The notes under the pieces: generated by a model
What the model saw: only the letters and a program-made list of their open reading frames with translations
What the model was told of the DNA's origin: nothing
Databases searched by the model: none
Shown: positions 16,653 to 26,455 of the stretch, one piece after another
Layout of the letters: every line of letters starts with the position of its first letter
How positions within the stretch are numbered: position 1 is the stretch's first letter
Translations under genes and position numbers: made by a program
Origin: Streptomyces sp. ISL-43
GTDB taxonomy: Bacteria > Actinomycetota > Actinomycetes > Streptomycetales > Streptomycetaceae
Direction of reading: 5' to 3'
Assembly (NCBI RefSeq): GCF_018614195.1
Contig: NZ_JAGGOT010000012.1
Span: 1 to 64,000, forward strand
Length of the DNA: 64,000 nt

Positions 16653-17810
16653 ATGAGCAGCGAGAACCTCCCCCAGACCCCTGAGCAGCAGGGCCGCAAG
16701 CCCCGCGTGGCCGTCGTGTTCGGCGGCCGCAGCTCGGAACACGCCATCTCGGTCGTCACCGCGGGCGCCGTCCTGCGCTCGATCGACCGCTCCAAGTACG
16801 AGGTGCTGCCCATCGGCATCACCACGGACGGCCGGTGGGCGCTGACCGCCGACGAGCCCTCCCGGATGGCCATCGCCGACCGGCAGCTCCCGAACGTCGA
16901 GCAGCTCGCGGACTCCGAGTACGGCGCCGTGGTGCTCTCCGTCGACCCGGCCAGCCGCGAGGTCGTCTACACCGAGCCCGGCGCCGTCCCCAAGGCCCTG
17001 GGCGAGGTCGACGTCGTCTTCCCCGTCCTGCACGGCCCGTACGGCGAGGACGGCACGCTCCAGGGCCTCCTGGAGCTCTCCGGCGTCCCGTACGTCGGCT
17101 CGGGCGTCCTCGCCTCGGCCGTCGGCCAGGACAAGGACTACATGAAGCGGGTCTTCACGTCCTTCGGGCTGCGCGTCGGCCCGTACGTGACCATCCGCCC
17201 CCGCGAGTGGGAGAACGACCGCGAGGGCGCCCTCGCCCGCATCACGGACTTCGCCGGCGAGCACGGCTGGCCGCTGTTCATCAAGCCCGCGCGGGCCGGC
17301 TCCTCGATCGGCATCACCAAGGTCGACGACGCCTCCGGGCTGGACGCCGCCATCCGCGAGGCCCGCCGCCACGACCCGAAGATCATCGTGGAGGCGCTGC
17401 TGCGCGGCCGCGAGATCGAGTGCGGGGTCCTGGAGTTCGAGGACGGGCCGCGCGCGAGCGTGCCCGCCGAGATCCCGCCGGTCTCCAGCCACGACTTCTA
17501 CGACTTCGAGGCGAAGTACATCGACTCCGCCTCCGGAATCGTGCCGGCCCCGCTCACCGCGGAGCAGACCGCCGAGGTGCAGAAGCTCGCGATCGAGGCC
17601 TTCGACGCCGCGTCCTGCGAGGGCCTGGTGCGCGCCGACTTCTTCCTCACCGAGGACGGCACCTTCGTCATCAACGAGATCAACACGATGCCGGGCTTCA
17701 CCCCGATCTCCATGTACCCGCGGATGTGGCAGGAGTCGGGCATCGAGTACCCGGAGCTGGTGGACTGCCTGATCCAGGCCGCCCTGCGCCGCTCCACCGG
17801 GCTGCGCTAG
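16653..17810 (+). CDS. ddl: D-alanine--D-alanine ligase
   Basis: 385 residues. ATP-grasp ligase: N-terminal VVFGGRSSEHAISV, HGPYGEDGTLQGLLEL, GSSIGITKV and the metal/C-terminal loop FFLTEDGTFVINEINTMPGFT. The EAKY tyrosine that specifies D-alanine is present in YDFEAKY, arguing against a D-Ala-D-Lac (vancomycin-resistance) ligase, which loses this tyrosine. Makes the dipeptide terminus of peptidoglycan precursors. Lies 39 nt after gpsA and ends at a bidirectional hairpin. Confidence 0.96.
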   Translation: MSSENLPQTPEQQGRKPRVAVVFGGRSSEHAISVVTAGAVLRSIDRSKYEVLPIGITTDGRWALTADEPSRMAIADRQLPNVEQLADSEYGAVVLSVDPASREVVYTEPGAVPKALGEVDVVFPVLHGPYGEDGTLQGLLELSGVPYVGSGVLASAVGQDKDYMKRVFTSFGLRVGPYVTIRPREWENDREGALARITDFAGEHGWPLFIKPARAGSSIGITKVDDASGLDAAIREARRHDPKIIVEALLRGREIECGVLEFEDGPRASVPAEIPPVSSHDFYDFEAKYIDSASGIVPAPLTAEQTAEVQKLAIEAFDAASCEGLVRADFFLTEDGTFVINEINTMPGFTPISMYPRMWQESGIEYPELVDCLIQAALRRSTGLR

Positions 17811-17844
17811 GGCCTAGGCCCTGGGCCGCGCGTTCTCCCGTACG

Positions 17845-17900
17845 CACAAGGACCGCCCGCCGCCCGCCCTGAAAAGGGTGGCCGGCGGGCGGTCCTTGTG
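17845..17900. terminator. Bidirectional terminator between ddl and the lipoprotein gene
   Basis: 18-bp perfect arms CACAAGGACCGCCCGCCG and CGGCGGGCGGTCCTTGTG separated by 20 nt. It lies between two converging genes and can terminate both. Confidence 0.85.
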
Positions 17901-17947
17901 AGCGGCGGGCGGCGGGCGGGTGCGAAACCCGTACGCCGCCGCGGGCC

Positions 17948-18445
17948 TCAGTACGAGGAGATGCCCTTCGGAACGGTCTTGGCGATCGCGGCGGACAGGC
18001 CCACCAGCATGCCTGCATCCGTGGCATGCTCCTTGTCGACCCGGACCTCCGTGTACGCCAGCCGCGTCCCGGTGGTGAACCGGAAGCCGCCGTCGTCCAG
18101 CTTCTCCAGGAGCCAGCCGACACCGTTCACGTCGATGCCGTCCTGCGCCTCGTCCGCCATCTTCTCGGGTCTGGCGATACCGCACCGCAGTACGATCGCC
18201 GAGCCGCCCCACGCGGCGGTCAGATCGGACGCCGGAACCGCCGGGGTCCGGTCCAGGCCGGACACCGTCGCGGGGAGCTCCTTGTGCAGCGCCGCACACA
18301 AGTCCGCGACCTTGGCGGGCGGAGCGGACGGCGGATTCACACGGGCTTCGGAACCACCCGGCGAACAGCCCGCGAGGGCCGCCGGAGCGGCCAGCGCGGT
18401 CAGTGCGGCGAGCAGAGAGAAGGGCCGGCGGTGTCGTGACATCAC
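17948..18445 (-). CDS. DUF3515-type lipoprotein
   Basis: 165 residues. Lipoprotein signal with basic start (MSRHRRPF), hydrophobic helix and lipobox LAGC near residue 26. The mature part (VADLCAALHKELPATVSGL...) resembles the actinobacterial DUF3515 family found beside ddl; function unknown. Start: GTG 18445 (followed by ATG 18442). TACTCT on the minus strand (18452-18457) ends 6 nt before the GTG with no Shine-Dalgarno, so the GTG may start a leaderless mRNA. It converges on ddl. Confidence 0.82.
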   Translation of the reverse strand: MMSRHRRPFSLLAALTALAAPAALAGCSPGGSEARVNPPSAPPAKVADLCAALHKELPATVSGLDRTPAVPASDLTAAWGGSAIVLRCGIARPEKMADEAQDGIDVNGVGWLLEKLDDGGFRFTTGTRLAYTEVRVDKEHATDAGMLVGLSAAIAKTVPKGISSY

Positions 18446-18465
18446 CGGCCAAGAGTAGACGGGGG

Positions 18466-18699
18466 CTACAGATGGACCACCGGGCAGGTCAAGGTGCGGG
18501 TGATCCCCTCCACCTGCTGGACCTTGGCCACGACCATGCGGCCGAGTTCGTCCACGGTGTCGGCCTGGGCGCGCACGATCACGTCGTACGGGCCCGTCAC
18601 GTCCTCGGCCTGGATCACCCCCGCGATCTGCGCGATGGACTCGGCGACGAACGACGCCTTGCCCACCTCGGTCTGGATGAGGATGTACGCCTGTACCAC
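18466..18699 (-). CDS. Lrp/AsnC ligand-binding (RAM) domain protein
   Basis: 77 residues from GTG 18699 (VVQAYILIQTEVGKAS) with GGAGG 4-5 nt upstream; the open frame further upstream is low-complexity. It consists only of the alpha-beta RAM domain of Lrp/AsnC regulators (AGVIQAEDVTGPYDVIVRAQADTVDELGRMVV) and lacks a helix-turn-helix. Stand-alone RAM proteins can bind amino acids or join full-length Lrp proteins; the ligand is unknown. Divergent from thiL across 245 bp. Confidence 0.88.
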   Translation of the reverse strand: MVQAYILIQTEVGKASFVAESIAQIAGVIQAEDVTGPYDVIVRAQADTVDELGRMVVAKVQQVEGITRTLTCPVVHL

Positions 18700-18944
18700 G
18701 GAACCTCCAGGGCGGCCACGAGGATCATTTCCCCTACCCTTCGGGTGGGCCCGGGGATCACGGGTGGGCCCGGGGAAGAAGGGACGCCACGGTACCGCGT
18801 CGCCGAGCGCCGCGGGGAGACCCGCGGGTCCGGCTCCACGCACAGCGGGGCGTACGAAGAGCAGAAGTTGACGTATCTGTTGACGGTACCCAGAGCTGTG
18901 ACGGCTCGCGACCGCAAGCGGACTGGGCAAGAAGGGGCACAGCG

Positions 18945-19928
18945 ATGAAGGGCACTGTGGGCGAGCTGGGGGAGTTCGGGCTCATTCGAGAGCTCACCTC
19001 ACGGCTCACCACCACCCCGGCGGTCCGGCTCGGACCGGGCGATGACGCCGCGGTCGTGTCGGCCCCCGACCGGCGGGTCGTGGCGAGCACGGACATCCTG
19101 CTGGAGGGCCGGCACTTCCGCCGCGACTGGTCCACCGCCTACGACGTCGGCCGCAAGGCCGCCGCGCAGAACCTCGCGGACATCGCCGCCATGGGCGCGG
19201 TGCCGACCGCGCTGCTGCTCGGCCTCGTCGTCCCGGCCGAGCTGCCGGTCACCTGGCCCACCGAGCTGATGGACGGCATCCGCGACGAGTGCCAGGTCGC
19301 CGGCGCGGCGGTGGTCGGCGGGGACGTGGTCCGCGGCGACACCATCACCGTCGCCATCACCGCCCTCGGCGACCTGCGCAACCGCGAGCCCGTGCTGCGC
19401 TCCGGCGCCCAGCCCGGCGACGTCGTGGCGGTCACCGGCTGGCTCGGCTGGTCCGCGGCCGGCTTCGCGGTGCTCTCGCGCGGCTTCCGCTCGCCGCGGG
19501 CCTTCGTGGAGGCCCACCGGCGCCCCGAGCCGCCCTACCACGCGGGCCCCGCGGCCGCCGGGCTCGGCGCCACCGCCATGACCGACGTCAGCGACGGCCT
19601 GATCGCCGACCTCGGGCACATCGCCGAGGCCAGCAAGGTACGGATCGACCTGCGCTCGGCGGCCGTCGACATCCCGACGCAGATGCACGACATCGGGCAG
19701 GCCGTCGGAGTGGACCCGCTCCAGTGGGTCCTCACCGGGGGAGAGGACCACGCCATCGTGGCCACCTTCCCGCCCGACGTGAAGCTCCCCGCCCGCTGGA
19801 AGGTGATCGGGGAGGTGCAGAACCGCTCCGCGCTGCCCCAGGTGACCGTGGACGGCGCCCCCTGGACCAGCACCGGCGGCTGGGACCACTTCGGCGGCGA
19901 CCAGGCCGCCGAGGAGTCCCCGCGTTGA
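18945..19928 (+). CDS. thiL: Thiamine-monophosphate kinase
   Basis: 327 residues, preceded by AAGGGG. PurM-like ATP-binding fold with GPGDDAAVV near residue 30, [15 protein letters not shown] near 49, [19 protein letters not shown] near 212 and [13 protein letters not shown] near 263. Phosphorylates thiamine phosphate to thiamine pyrophosphate. The stop overlaps the thiD start, giving a two-gene thiamine operon. Confidence 0.95.
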   Translation: MKGTVGELGEFGLIRELTSRLTTTPAVRLGPGDDAAVVSAPDRRVVASTDILLEGRHFRRDWSTAYDVGRKAAAQNLADIAAMGAVPTALLLGLVVPAELPVTWPTELMDGIRDECQVAGAAVVGGDVVRGDTITVAITALGDLRNREPVLRSGAQPGDVVAVTGWLGWSAAGFAVLSRGFRSPRAFVEAHRRPEPPYHAGPAAAGLGATAMTDVSDGLIADLGHIAEASKVRIDLRSAAVDIPTQMHDIGQAVGVDPLQWVLTGGEDHAIVATFPPDVKLPARWKVIGEVQNRSALPQVTVDGAPWTSTGGWDHFGGDQAAEESPR

Positions 19929-20743
19929 CCGGGGCCCCCCCAGGCCGCCCGCACCCGCCGCTGTGCCTGACCGTCGCCGGATCCGACTCCGGCGGCGGCG
20001 CGGGCATCCAGGCCGACCTCAAGACGATGCTCGCGCTCGGGGTCCACGGGATGAGCGTGGTGACCGCTGTGACCGCGCAGAACTCGCTGGGCGTCAAAGG
20101 CGTCTGGGAACTGCCCGCCGAGGCCGTCAGGGGCCAGTACAGGGCCGTGGTGGACGACATCGGCGTCCAGGCCGTGAAGACGGGCATGCTGTCCAGCGCC
20201 GAACTCGTGGAAACCGTCGCCGAGCTGCTGGCCGGGACCCGTGCCCCGGCCGTCGTGGACCCGGTCGGAGTCTCCAAGCACGGGGACGCGCTGCTCGCCG
20301 CCACGGCGCTGGACGCCGTACGCGGGGAACTGCTGCCCCGGGCCACCGTGGCGACCCCGAACCTCGACGAGGTGACCCAGCTCACCGGCGTCGTCGTGGA
20401 GGGCGAGGACGACATGCGCCGGGCCGCCGACGCCGTCCTCGCGTACGGGCCCGCGTGGGTGCTGATCAAGGGCGGCCACCTCGCCGCGCACGGGGGCGAG
20501 GCCGTGGACCTGCTGACGGACGGGACCGCCGAGCACTGGCTGCGCGCCCCCCGCCACGGCAACCGGCACACGCACGGCACCGGCTGCACCCTGGCCAGCG
20601 CGATCACGGCGGGCCTGGCGAAGGGCCTGGAGGTCCCGGAAGCGGTCACGGCGGCCAAGGAGTACGTCACGGGCGCCATCGCGGCCGGTTTCGCGCTGGG
20701 CGCGGGCATCGGACCGGTCGACCACGCGTGGCGTTGGCGCTGA
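19925..20743 (+). CDS. thiD: Hydroxymethylpyrimidine (phosphate) kinase
   Basis: 272 residues from TTG 19925 in a TTGA overlap with the thiL stop. Ribokinase fold: [19 protein letters not shown] near residues 17-35, [19 protein letters not shown] and the anion-hole/base motif [11 protein letters not shown]. Phosphorylates HMP and HMP-P for thiamine synthesis. No fused ThiE or TenA domain. Followed by a hairpin. Confidence 0.95.
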   Translation: MTGAPPGRPHPPLCLTVAGSDSGGGAGIQADLKTMLALGVHGMSVVTAVTAQNSLGVKGVWELPAEAVRGQYRAVVDDIGVQAVKTGMLSSAELVETVAELLAGTRAPAVVDPVGVSKHGDALLAATALDAVRGELLPRATVATPNLDEVTQLTGVVVEGEDDMRRAADAVLAYGPAWVLIKGGHLAAHGGEAVDLLTDGTAEHWLRAPRHGNRHTHGTGCTLASAITAGLAKGLEVPEAVTAAKEYVTGAIAAGFALGAGIGPVDHAWRWR

Positions 20744-20753
20744 AACGCCTGTA

Positions 20754-20795
20754 GGGCCTGCTTCACCGCGTGAGTTCACGAGGTGAGGCAGGCCC
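20754..20795 (+). terminator. Terminator after thiLD
   Basis: Arms GGGCCTGCTTCACC (20754-20767) and GGTGAGGCAGGCCC (20782-20795) pair with one G-U; it starts 11 nt after the thiD stop. Confidence 0.8.
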
Positions 20796-20820
20796 CACAG
20801 GTTCGATCAGGCAAAGCAAG

Positions 20821-20847
20821 AGGCCGGCCCACCAGGTGGACCGGCCT
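20821..20847 (-). terminator. Terminator of rpmB
   Basis: AGGCCGGCCC/GGACCGGCCT arms with 7-nt loop, 40 nt beyond the rpmB stop; on the minus strand it is followed by CTTGCTTTGCC. Confidence 0.7.
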
Positions 20848-20886
20848 TCTCAGCAACCGGAAAGGGCTGCGCTACGACGGGAGGCG

Positions 20887-21072
20887 TCAGCGCGAGACCT
20901 TGCCGGCCTTGATGCACGAGGTGCAGGCGTTGAGGCGCTTCGGCGTCCCATTGACCACGGCACGGACGCGCTGGATGTTCGGGTTCCAGCGACGCGAGGT
21001 GCGGCGGTGCGAGTGGGAAATGCTGTTGCCGAAGCTCGGCCCCTTGGCGCAAACGTCGCAGTTGGCAGCCAC
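20887..21072 (-). CDS. rpmB: 50S ribosomal protein L28, zinc-binding form
   Basis: 61 residues ([16 protein letters not shown]...). CxxC near residues 5-8 and CTSC near 50-53 form a zinc ribbon, so this is the C+ (zinc-dependent) paralogue; streptomycetes usually carry a zinc-free copy elsewhere under Zur control. Divergent from the FakA-like gene, as rpmB is near fakA/yloV and recG in Firmicutes. Confidence 0.95.
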   Translation of the reverse strand: MAANCDVCAKGPSFGNSISHSHRRTSRRWNPNIQRVRAVVNGTPKRLNACTSCIKAGKVSR

Positions 21073-21315
21073 AGGTCACTCCAAAGACTTCAGATGCACT
21101 TACAGTGAATTCCGGCGCACCGGAATCAGGGAGTCTGAAGTGGTTTGCCGGAGGAATGGCCCGACTCTCATCGGGCAACCGGAGCAGCATACAACGCCTG
21201 CCTCGGTCCAAGAAAACTACCATGGCCGCCGCCACCCCCGCCCCGGGGTCCCGCCTCCCCGGCAGTCCTTCGTTACCCTGCGGTGAACCCTGGCCCGCAC
21301 AAGGAGGAACGCCCG

Positions 21316-22968
21316 GTGGCGCACGAGCCTCAGCCGTACCCCCTCGACGCCCTCGACGCCGAAGCGGTGCGCACCTGGAGCTCGCTGGCCCTGGCCGCAC
21401 TGGGCCGGGCCCGCGAGGACATCGACGCGATCAACGTCTACCCCGTCGCGGACGCGGACACCGGAACCAACCTCTACCTGACCGCCGAATCGGCCGACCG
21501 GGAGCTCGGGGAAGCCTTCGCCGGAGTGACGGACGGCACAGCGGAAGCCTCCCTGCCCCGGGCCGTACGGGCCTTCGCGCACGGCGCCCTCATAGGCGCC
21601 CGGGGCAACTCCGGGACGATCCTCGCGCAGCTGCTGCGCGGAGTCGCCGACGTACTCGGTGACGAGCCCGCCGGTCGCGGGCCGGCGAGCCTGCTCGCGC
21701 AGGCGCTGGACCGGGCCGCCGAGGAGGCGTACCAGGCCGTCGCGCACCCGGTGGAGGGCACGATGCTCACCGTCGCCGCCGCCGCCGCGCAGGCCGCCGT
21801 CATCGCCGAGGCTGACGCCGGGACCGCCGCCGACGTGGCCCGGGCCGCCTACGACGGGGCCCGCGCGGCCCTGGAGCGGACCCCCGGGCAGCTGGCCGTA
21901 CTGGGCCGGGCCGGGGTGGTGGACGCCGGGGGCTGCGGACTGGTCGCGGTCCTCGGAGCCCTGTGGCAGGCGCTGTCCGGGCAGGTGCCCGCCCCCGAGC
22001 CGGTGCGCGGCCGGGCCGTGTCCGTACCGCGGCCGCCCGAGCCCTGCGCGCAGGAGGGCGGCGGGCCCGGGTACGAGGTGGTGTACCTGCTGGAGGCCTC
22101 CGAGGCGGCGGTCGGGGGGCTGCGCACGCGGCTCGACCGACTCGGCGACTCCCTGGTGGTGGTCGGCGGCGACGAACTGTGGAACGTCCACGTGCACGTC
22201 GACGACCCCGGCGCGGCCGTGGAGGCCGGCGTGGTCGCCGGGCGGCCGTACCGGATCCGCATCACGCACTTCGGCGACGAGCGGCGGCGGGCCCGCGGCG
22301 AGCGCGTCCAACGGGCCGTCGTCGCCGTGGTCCAGGGCGAGGGACTGGCCCGCCTGTGCGAGGAGGCGGGCGCCACCACCGTGCTCGCCCGGCCCGACGG
22401 ACCGCCGGCCGTCGCCGAACTGGCCGCCGCCGTCCGCCGGGCGCACGCACGCGAGGTGGTGCTGCTGCCGAACGACACCGAACTGCGGGCGGTGGCGGCC
22501 GCCGCCGCCGAGCAGGCCCGCGCCGACGGCGTACGGGTCGCCGTGATCCCCACCCGCTCCGAGGTCCAGGGCCTGGCCGCGCTCGCCGTGCATGACGCCG
22601 ACGGCACCTTCGACGAGGACGTGGTCGCCATGACCGCGGCCGCCGGAGCCACCCGCTACGGCGAACTCGCCGTCGCCGAACGGCAGTCCTTCACCTCGGC
22701 CGGCATCTGCCAGGCCGGCGACGTGCTCGGGCTCATCGACGGCGACGTGGCCGTCATCGGCCAGGGCCTGCCCGAGACCGCCGAAGCCGTCCTGGCCCGG
22801 ATGCTCGGATCCGGCGGCGAACTCGTCACGCTGGTCCTGGGACCCGAGGTCCCGGACGCGCTGGCCGAGCGGCTGGAGGCGTACGTCCAGCACGGGCACC
22901 TGGCCGTCGACACCGTGACCTACCGGGGCGGGCGCTGGTCGGCGCCGCTGCTCATCGGGGTGGAATAG
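21316..22968 (+). CDS. DhaL/DegV domain protein, FakA-like kinase
   Basis: 550 residues from GTG 21316 with AAGGAGG at 8 nt; upstream open frame rejected. N-terminal DhaL (DAK2) ATP-binding domain (about 10-215) with the metal-binding NVYPVADADTGTNLYLT and GARGNSGTILAQLLRG. The central and C-terminal parts (about 250-550) carry the degenerate DegV-like region of the FakA/YloV family (VVLLPNDTELRAVAAAAAEQ, VIPTRSEVQGLAAL). In Firmicutes FakA phosphorylates fatty acids held by FakB; the same activity here is inference from architecture, length and the rpmB-yloV-recG synteny. Confidence 0.85.
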   Translation: MAHEPQPYPLDALDAEAVRTWSSLALAALGRAREDIDAINVYPVADADTGTNLYLTAESADRELGEAFAGVTDGTAEASLPRAVRAFAHGALIGARGNSGTILAQLLRGVADVLGDEPAGRGPASLLAQALDRAAEEAYQAVAHPVEGTMLTVAAAAAQAAVIAEADAGTAADVARAAYDGARAALERTPGQLAVLGRAGVVDAGGCGLVAVLGALWQALSGQVPAPEPVRGRAVSVPRPPEPCAQEGGGPGYEVVYLLEASEAAVGGLRTRLDRLGDSLVVVGGDELWNVHVHVDDPGAAVEAGVVAGRPYRIRITHFGDERRRARGERVQRAVVAVVQGEGLARLCEEAGATTVLARPDGPPAVAELAAAVRRAHAREVVLLPNDTELRAVAAAAAEQARADGVRVAVIPTRSEVQGLAALAVHDADGTFDEDVVAMTAAAGATRYGELAVAERQSFTSAGICQAGDVLGLIDGDVAVIGQGLPETAEAVLARMLGSGGELVTLVLGPEVPDALAERLEAYVQHGHLAVDTVTYRGGRWSAPLLIGVE

Positions 22969-22984
22969 CCGGGTTGTCGGCGCC

Positions 22985-25210
22985 ATGGTGTGCAATGAAC
23001 ACGTGCCCGCGCTCGACGAAGACCTCAAGAAGACCCTCGGCCCCGCCACCGCCAAGGTGCTGGCCGAGCAGCTCGGCCTGCACACGGCCCTGGACCTGCT
23101 CCACCACTACCCCCGGCGGTACGCGGAGCGCGGCGAGCTGACCTCCCTGGCCGAACTCGCCGACCAGATCGACGAGCACGTCACGGTCGTCGCGCAGGTC
23201 GCCGACGCGCGGCTGATGACCTACCAGGGCAGCCGCGGCGGCGGCAAACGCCTCGAAGTCACCATCACCGACGGCAGCGGGCGGCTCCAGCTCGTCTTCT
23301 TCGGGTCGGGCGTCCACAAACCGCACAAGGACCTGCTGCCCGGCAGCCGGGCGATGTTCGCCGGCAAGGTCTCGAAGTTCAACCACAAGCTCCAGCTCGC
23401 CCACCCCGCCTACGAGCCGCTGGGCGCGGAGGCCGGCGAGTCCGACGCGGCGGCCGCCTTCGCGAACCAGCTGATCCCCATCTACCCGGCCTGCGCGAAG
23501 CTGGAGTCCTGGAAGATCGCCAAGTGCGTGGACGCGGTGCTGCCCAGGGCCCAGGAGGTCGTGGACCCGCTGCCCGGCGCTCTGCGCGAGGGCCGCGGGC
23601 TGGTCCCGCTCACCGACGCCCTGCTGAAGATCCACCGCCCTGCGACCAAGGCCGACATCGAGGACGCCCGCGGGCGCCTGAAGTGGGACGAGGCCTTCGT
23701 CCTCCAGGTCGCCCTGGCCCGCCGCCGCCGCGCCGACTCCCAGCTCCCGGCCGTCCCGCGCCGCCCCGCGCCCGGCGGCCTCCTCGACTCCTTCGACGTG
23801 AAGCTCCCCTTCACCCTCACCGAAGGCCAGCAGGCCGTCTCGAAGGAGATCTTCGACGACCTCGCCACCGAGCACCCCATGCACCGCCTTCTCCAGGGCG
23901 AGGTCGGAAGCGGCAAGACGCTGGTCGCCCTGCGCGCGATGCTCGCCGTCGTGGACTGCGGCGGGCAGGCCGCGATGCTCGCGCCCACCGAGGTGCTCGC
24001 TCAGCAGCACCACCGGTCCATCACCGAGATGATGGGCGAGCTCGCCGAGGGCGGGATGCTGGGCGGCTCCGACCGGGGCACCAAGGTCGTGCTGCTCACC
24101 GGCTCCATGGGGATGCCCGCGCGCCGTCAGGCGCTGCTCGACCTGATCACCGGCGAGGCCGGGATCGTGATCGGCACCCACGCGCTGATCGAGGACAAGG
24201 TGCAGTTCCACGACCTCGGCCTGGTCGTCGTCGACGAACAGCACCGCTTCGGCGTGGAACAGCGCGACGCCCTGCGCTCCAAGGGCAAGCAGCCGCCGCA
24301 CCTGCTCGTCATGACCGCCACCCCGATCCCGCGCACGGTCGCCATGACCGTCTTCGGTGATCTGGAGACCTCCGTCCTGGACCAGTTGCCGGCCGGCCGC
24401 TCCCCGATCGCCACCCACGTGGTGCCCGCCAAGGACAAGCCGCACTTCCTGGCCCGGGCCTGGGAGCGGGTCCGCGAGGAAGTCGAGAACGGCCACCAGG
24501 CGTACGTGGTCTGCCCGCGCATCGGCGACGGGGAGGACGATGCGAAGAACGGCAAGAACGCCAAGAAGAAGGCGGCCGAGGAGGACGGCGACAAGCGGCC
24601 CCCGCTCGCGGTGCTGGAGATCGCCGAGCAGCTCACCCGCGGCCCCCTCGCCGGGCTGTCCGTCGAGGTGCTGCACGGGCGGATGGACCCCGCCGACAAG
24701 GACGACGTCATGCGCCGCTTCACCGCCGGCGAGGTCAAGGTGCTGGTCGCCACCACCGTCATCGAGGTCGGGGTGAACGTCCCGAACTCCACCGTCATGG
24801 TGATCATGGACGCGGACCGCTTCGGCGTCTCCCAGCTCCACCAGCTGCGCGGCCGCGTCGGCCGCGGCTCCGCCCCCGGACTGTGCCTGCTGGTCAGCGA
24901 GATGCACGAGGCCAGCCCCGCCCGCGCCCGACTCGCCGCCGTCGCCGCCACCCTGGACGGCTTCGAGCTCTCCCGCATCGACCTGGAGCAGCGCCGTGAG
25001 GGCGACGTCCTCGGCCAGGCCCAGTCCGGAGTCCGCTCCTCGCTGCGCATGCTCGCGGTCATCGAGGACGAGGAGGTCATCACGCAAGCCCGCGAGGAGG
25101 CCACCCGCGTGGTCGCCGCCGACCCCGAGCTCGCGCGGCTGCCGGGCCTGCGGACGGCCCTGGAGGCGCTGCTGGACACCGAGCGCGAGCAGTACCTGGA
25201 GAAGGGATGA
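22985..25210 (+). CDS. recG: ATP-dependent DNA helicase RecG
   Basis: 741 residues from ATG 22985 (GTG at 23003, VPALDEDLKK, is an alternative start; neither has a clear Shine-Dalgarno). N-terminal wedge/OB domain (about 50-160), then SF2 helicase: Walker A GEVGSGKTLVAL near residue 305, APTEVLAQQHH, DEQHRFG box, TATPIPRT, and C-terminal DADRFGVSQLHQLRGRVGRG. A Lys/Glu-rich insert (DAKNGKNAKKKAAEEDGDK) near residue 525 sits between motifs and is typical of actinobacterial copies. Remodels stalled forks and Holliday junctions. 16 nt after the FakA-like gene. Confidence 0.95.
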   Translation: MVCNEHVPALDEDLKKTLGPATAKVLAEQLGLHTALDLLHHYPRRYAERGELTSLAELADQIDEHVTVVAQVADARLMTYQGSRGGGKRLEVTITDGSGRLQLVFFGSGVHKPHKDLLPGSRAMFAGKVSKFNHKLQLAHPAYEPLGAEAGESDAAAAFANQLIPIYPACAKLESWKIAKCVDAVLPRAQEVVDPLPGALREGRGLVPLTDALLKIHRPATKADIEDARGRLKWDEAFVLQVALARRRRADSQLPAVPRRPAPGGLLDSFDVKLPFTLTEGQQAVSKEIFDDLATEHPMHRLLQGEVGSGKTLVALRAMLAVVDCGGQAAMLAPTEVLAQQHHRSITEMMGELAEGGMLGGSDRGTKVVLLTGSMGMPARRQALLDLITGEAGIVIGTHALIEDKVQFHDLGLVVVDEQHRFGVEQRDALRSKGKQPPHLLVMTATPIPRTVAMTVFGDLETSVLDQLPAGRSPIATHVVPAKDKPHFLARAWERVREEVENGHQAYVVCPRIGDGEDDAKNGKNAKKKAAEEDGDKRPPLAVLEIAEQLTRGPLAGLSVEVLHGRMDPADKDDVMRRFTAGEVKVLVATTVIEVGVNVPNSTVMVIMDADRFGVSQLHQLRGRVGRGSAPGLCLLVSEMHEASPARARLAAVAATLDGFELSRIDLEQRREGDVLGQAQSGVRSSLRMLAVIEDEEVITQAREEATRVVAADPELARLPGLRTALEALLDTEREQYLEKG

Positions 25211-25272
25211 GCGGTACGACCTATCGTTGAGGGCCTGCACCACCTCCCCGCTCGCCTCACGAAGGACCCCAG

Positions 25273-25851
25273 ATGACCCGCGTGATCGCCGGAAGCGCCG
25301 GCGGGCGACGCCTCGCCGTACCGCCCGGCACCGGCACCCGCCCGACCTCGGACCGGATGCGCGAAGGCCTGTTCTCCACCTGGGAGTCGCTGCACGGAGT
25401 CGAGGGGGCCCGCGTGCTCGACCTCTACGCGGGCTCCGGCGCCGTCGGCCTGGAGGCGCTCTCCCGCGGCGCCGGCCACGCGCTGCTGGTCGAGCCCGAC
25501 GCCAAGGCGGCCAAGGCCATCCGGGACAACATCAAGGCCATCGGCCTGCCCGGCGCCGAATTCCGGGCCGGCAGGGCCGAGCAGATCGCGGCGCTCCCCC
25601 TGCACGGGGAGCCGTACGACGTGGTCTTCCTGGACCCGCCGTACGACGTCGAGCACGACGATCTTCGCGAGATCCTGCTCACACTCCGGTCCAATGGCTG
25701 GCTCACCGGCGATGCGCTCGTCACCGTGGAGCGCAGGACGAGGAGCGGCGCCTTCCCGTGGCCCGAGGGCTTCGAGCCGCTCCGGTCCCGGAAGTACGGC
25801 GAAGGCACCCTTTGGTACGGTCGCGCCGCCTTCACCGGCGAAGAGTCATGA
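25273..25851 (+). CDS. rsmD: 16S rRNA (guanine(966)-N(2))-methyltransferase
   Basis: 192 residues. SAM-binding DLYAGSGAVGLEALSRGA near residues 50-67 and catalytic DPPY near 120, with N-terminal MTRVIAGSAGGRRLAVPPG typical of RsmD. Methylates G966 of 16S rRNA in the small-subunit head. Preceded by GAAGGA; its stop overlaps an ATG that could start coaD (ATGA), the usual rsmD-coaD pairing. Confidence 0.95.
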   Translation: MTRVIAGSAGGRRLAVPPGTGTRPTSDRMREGLFSTWESLHGVEGARVLDLYAGSGAVGLEALSRGAGHALLVEPDAKAAKAIRDNIKAIGLPGAEFRAGRAEQIAALPLHGEPYDVVFLDPPYDVEHDDLREILLTLRSNGWLTGDALVTVERRTRSGAFPWPEGFEPLRSRKYGEGTLWYGRAAFTGEES

Positions 25852-25880
25852 AGCCCGCACCCGGGAGCGAGGGAATCCAG

Positions 25881-26360
25881 TTGCGCCGCGCCGTCTGTCC
25901 GGGGTCGTTCGACCCCATCACCAACGGTCACCTCGACATCATCGGCAGGGCCTCCAGGCTCTACGACGTGGTCCACGTGGCCGTGATGATCAACCAGTCC
26001 AAGCAGGGGCTGTTCACCGTCGACGAGCGGATCGAGCTGATCCGCGAGGCGACCGCCGACTACGGCAACATCGAGGTCGAGTCCTTCCACGGACTCCTCG
26101 TCGACTTCTGCAAGCAGCGGGACATCCCGGCCATCGTCAAGGGCCTGCGGGCCGTCAGCGACTTCGACTACGAGCTGCAGATGGCCCAGATGAACATGGG
26201 GCTGTCGGGCGTCGAGACGCTCTTCGTCCCGACCAACCCCACCTACAGCTTCCTGTCCTCCTCGCTGGTCAAGGAAGTGGCCGCCTGGGGCGGCGACGTC
26301 GCCCACCTGCTGCCCGCGCACGTGCACGCGGCGCTGATGGAGCGCCTGGCCGACCGCTGA
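25881..26360 (+). CDS. coaD: Phosphopantetheine adenylyltransferase
   Basis: 159 residues from TTG 25881 (LRRAVCPGSFDPITNGHLDII), the standard length, with GAGGGAA 6 nt upstream. An alternative ATG at 25848, overlapping the rsmD stop, would add eleven residues unlike the family. Nucleotidyltransferase motifs: SFDPITNGH (substrate/ATP binding) and the C-terminal PTNPTYSFLSSSLVKE. Converts 4'-phosphopantetheine to dephospho-CoA, the penultimate CoA step. Confidence 0.95.
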   Translation: MRRAVCPGSFDPITNGHLDIIGRASRLYDVVHVAVMINQSKQGLFTVDERIELIREATADYGNIEVESFHGLLVDFCKQRDIPAIVKGLRAVSDFDYELQMAQMNMGLSGVETLFVPTNPTYSFLSSSLVKEVAAWGGDVAHLLPAHVHAALMERLADR

Positions 26361-26455
26361 GAGGGCATCGGCCGTTGCCGGGTCCCGGCCCGGTGGCCTT
26401 AAAGTCGTCCCGTCCGTCTCGGGAACCGCCCGAGGCCGAGAGAGTGCGAGCCCCC

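Noticed and set aside
16653-17810. Possible D-Ala-D-Lac (glycopeptide-resistance) ligase
   Set aside because: The EAKY tyrosine and overall motifs are those of D-Ala-D-Ala ligases, and no vanH/vanX-like genes are adjacent.
18700-18944. Possible TPP riboswitch upstream of thiL-thiD
   Set aside because: I could not find the conserved THI-box elements (CUGAGA and the paired ACCYGAUCNGG-type core) in this 245-bp region.
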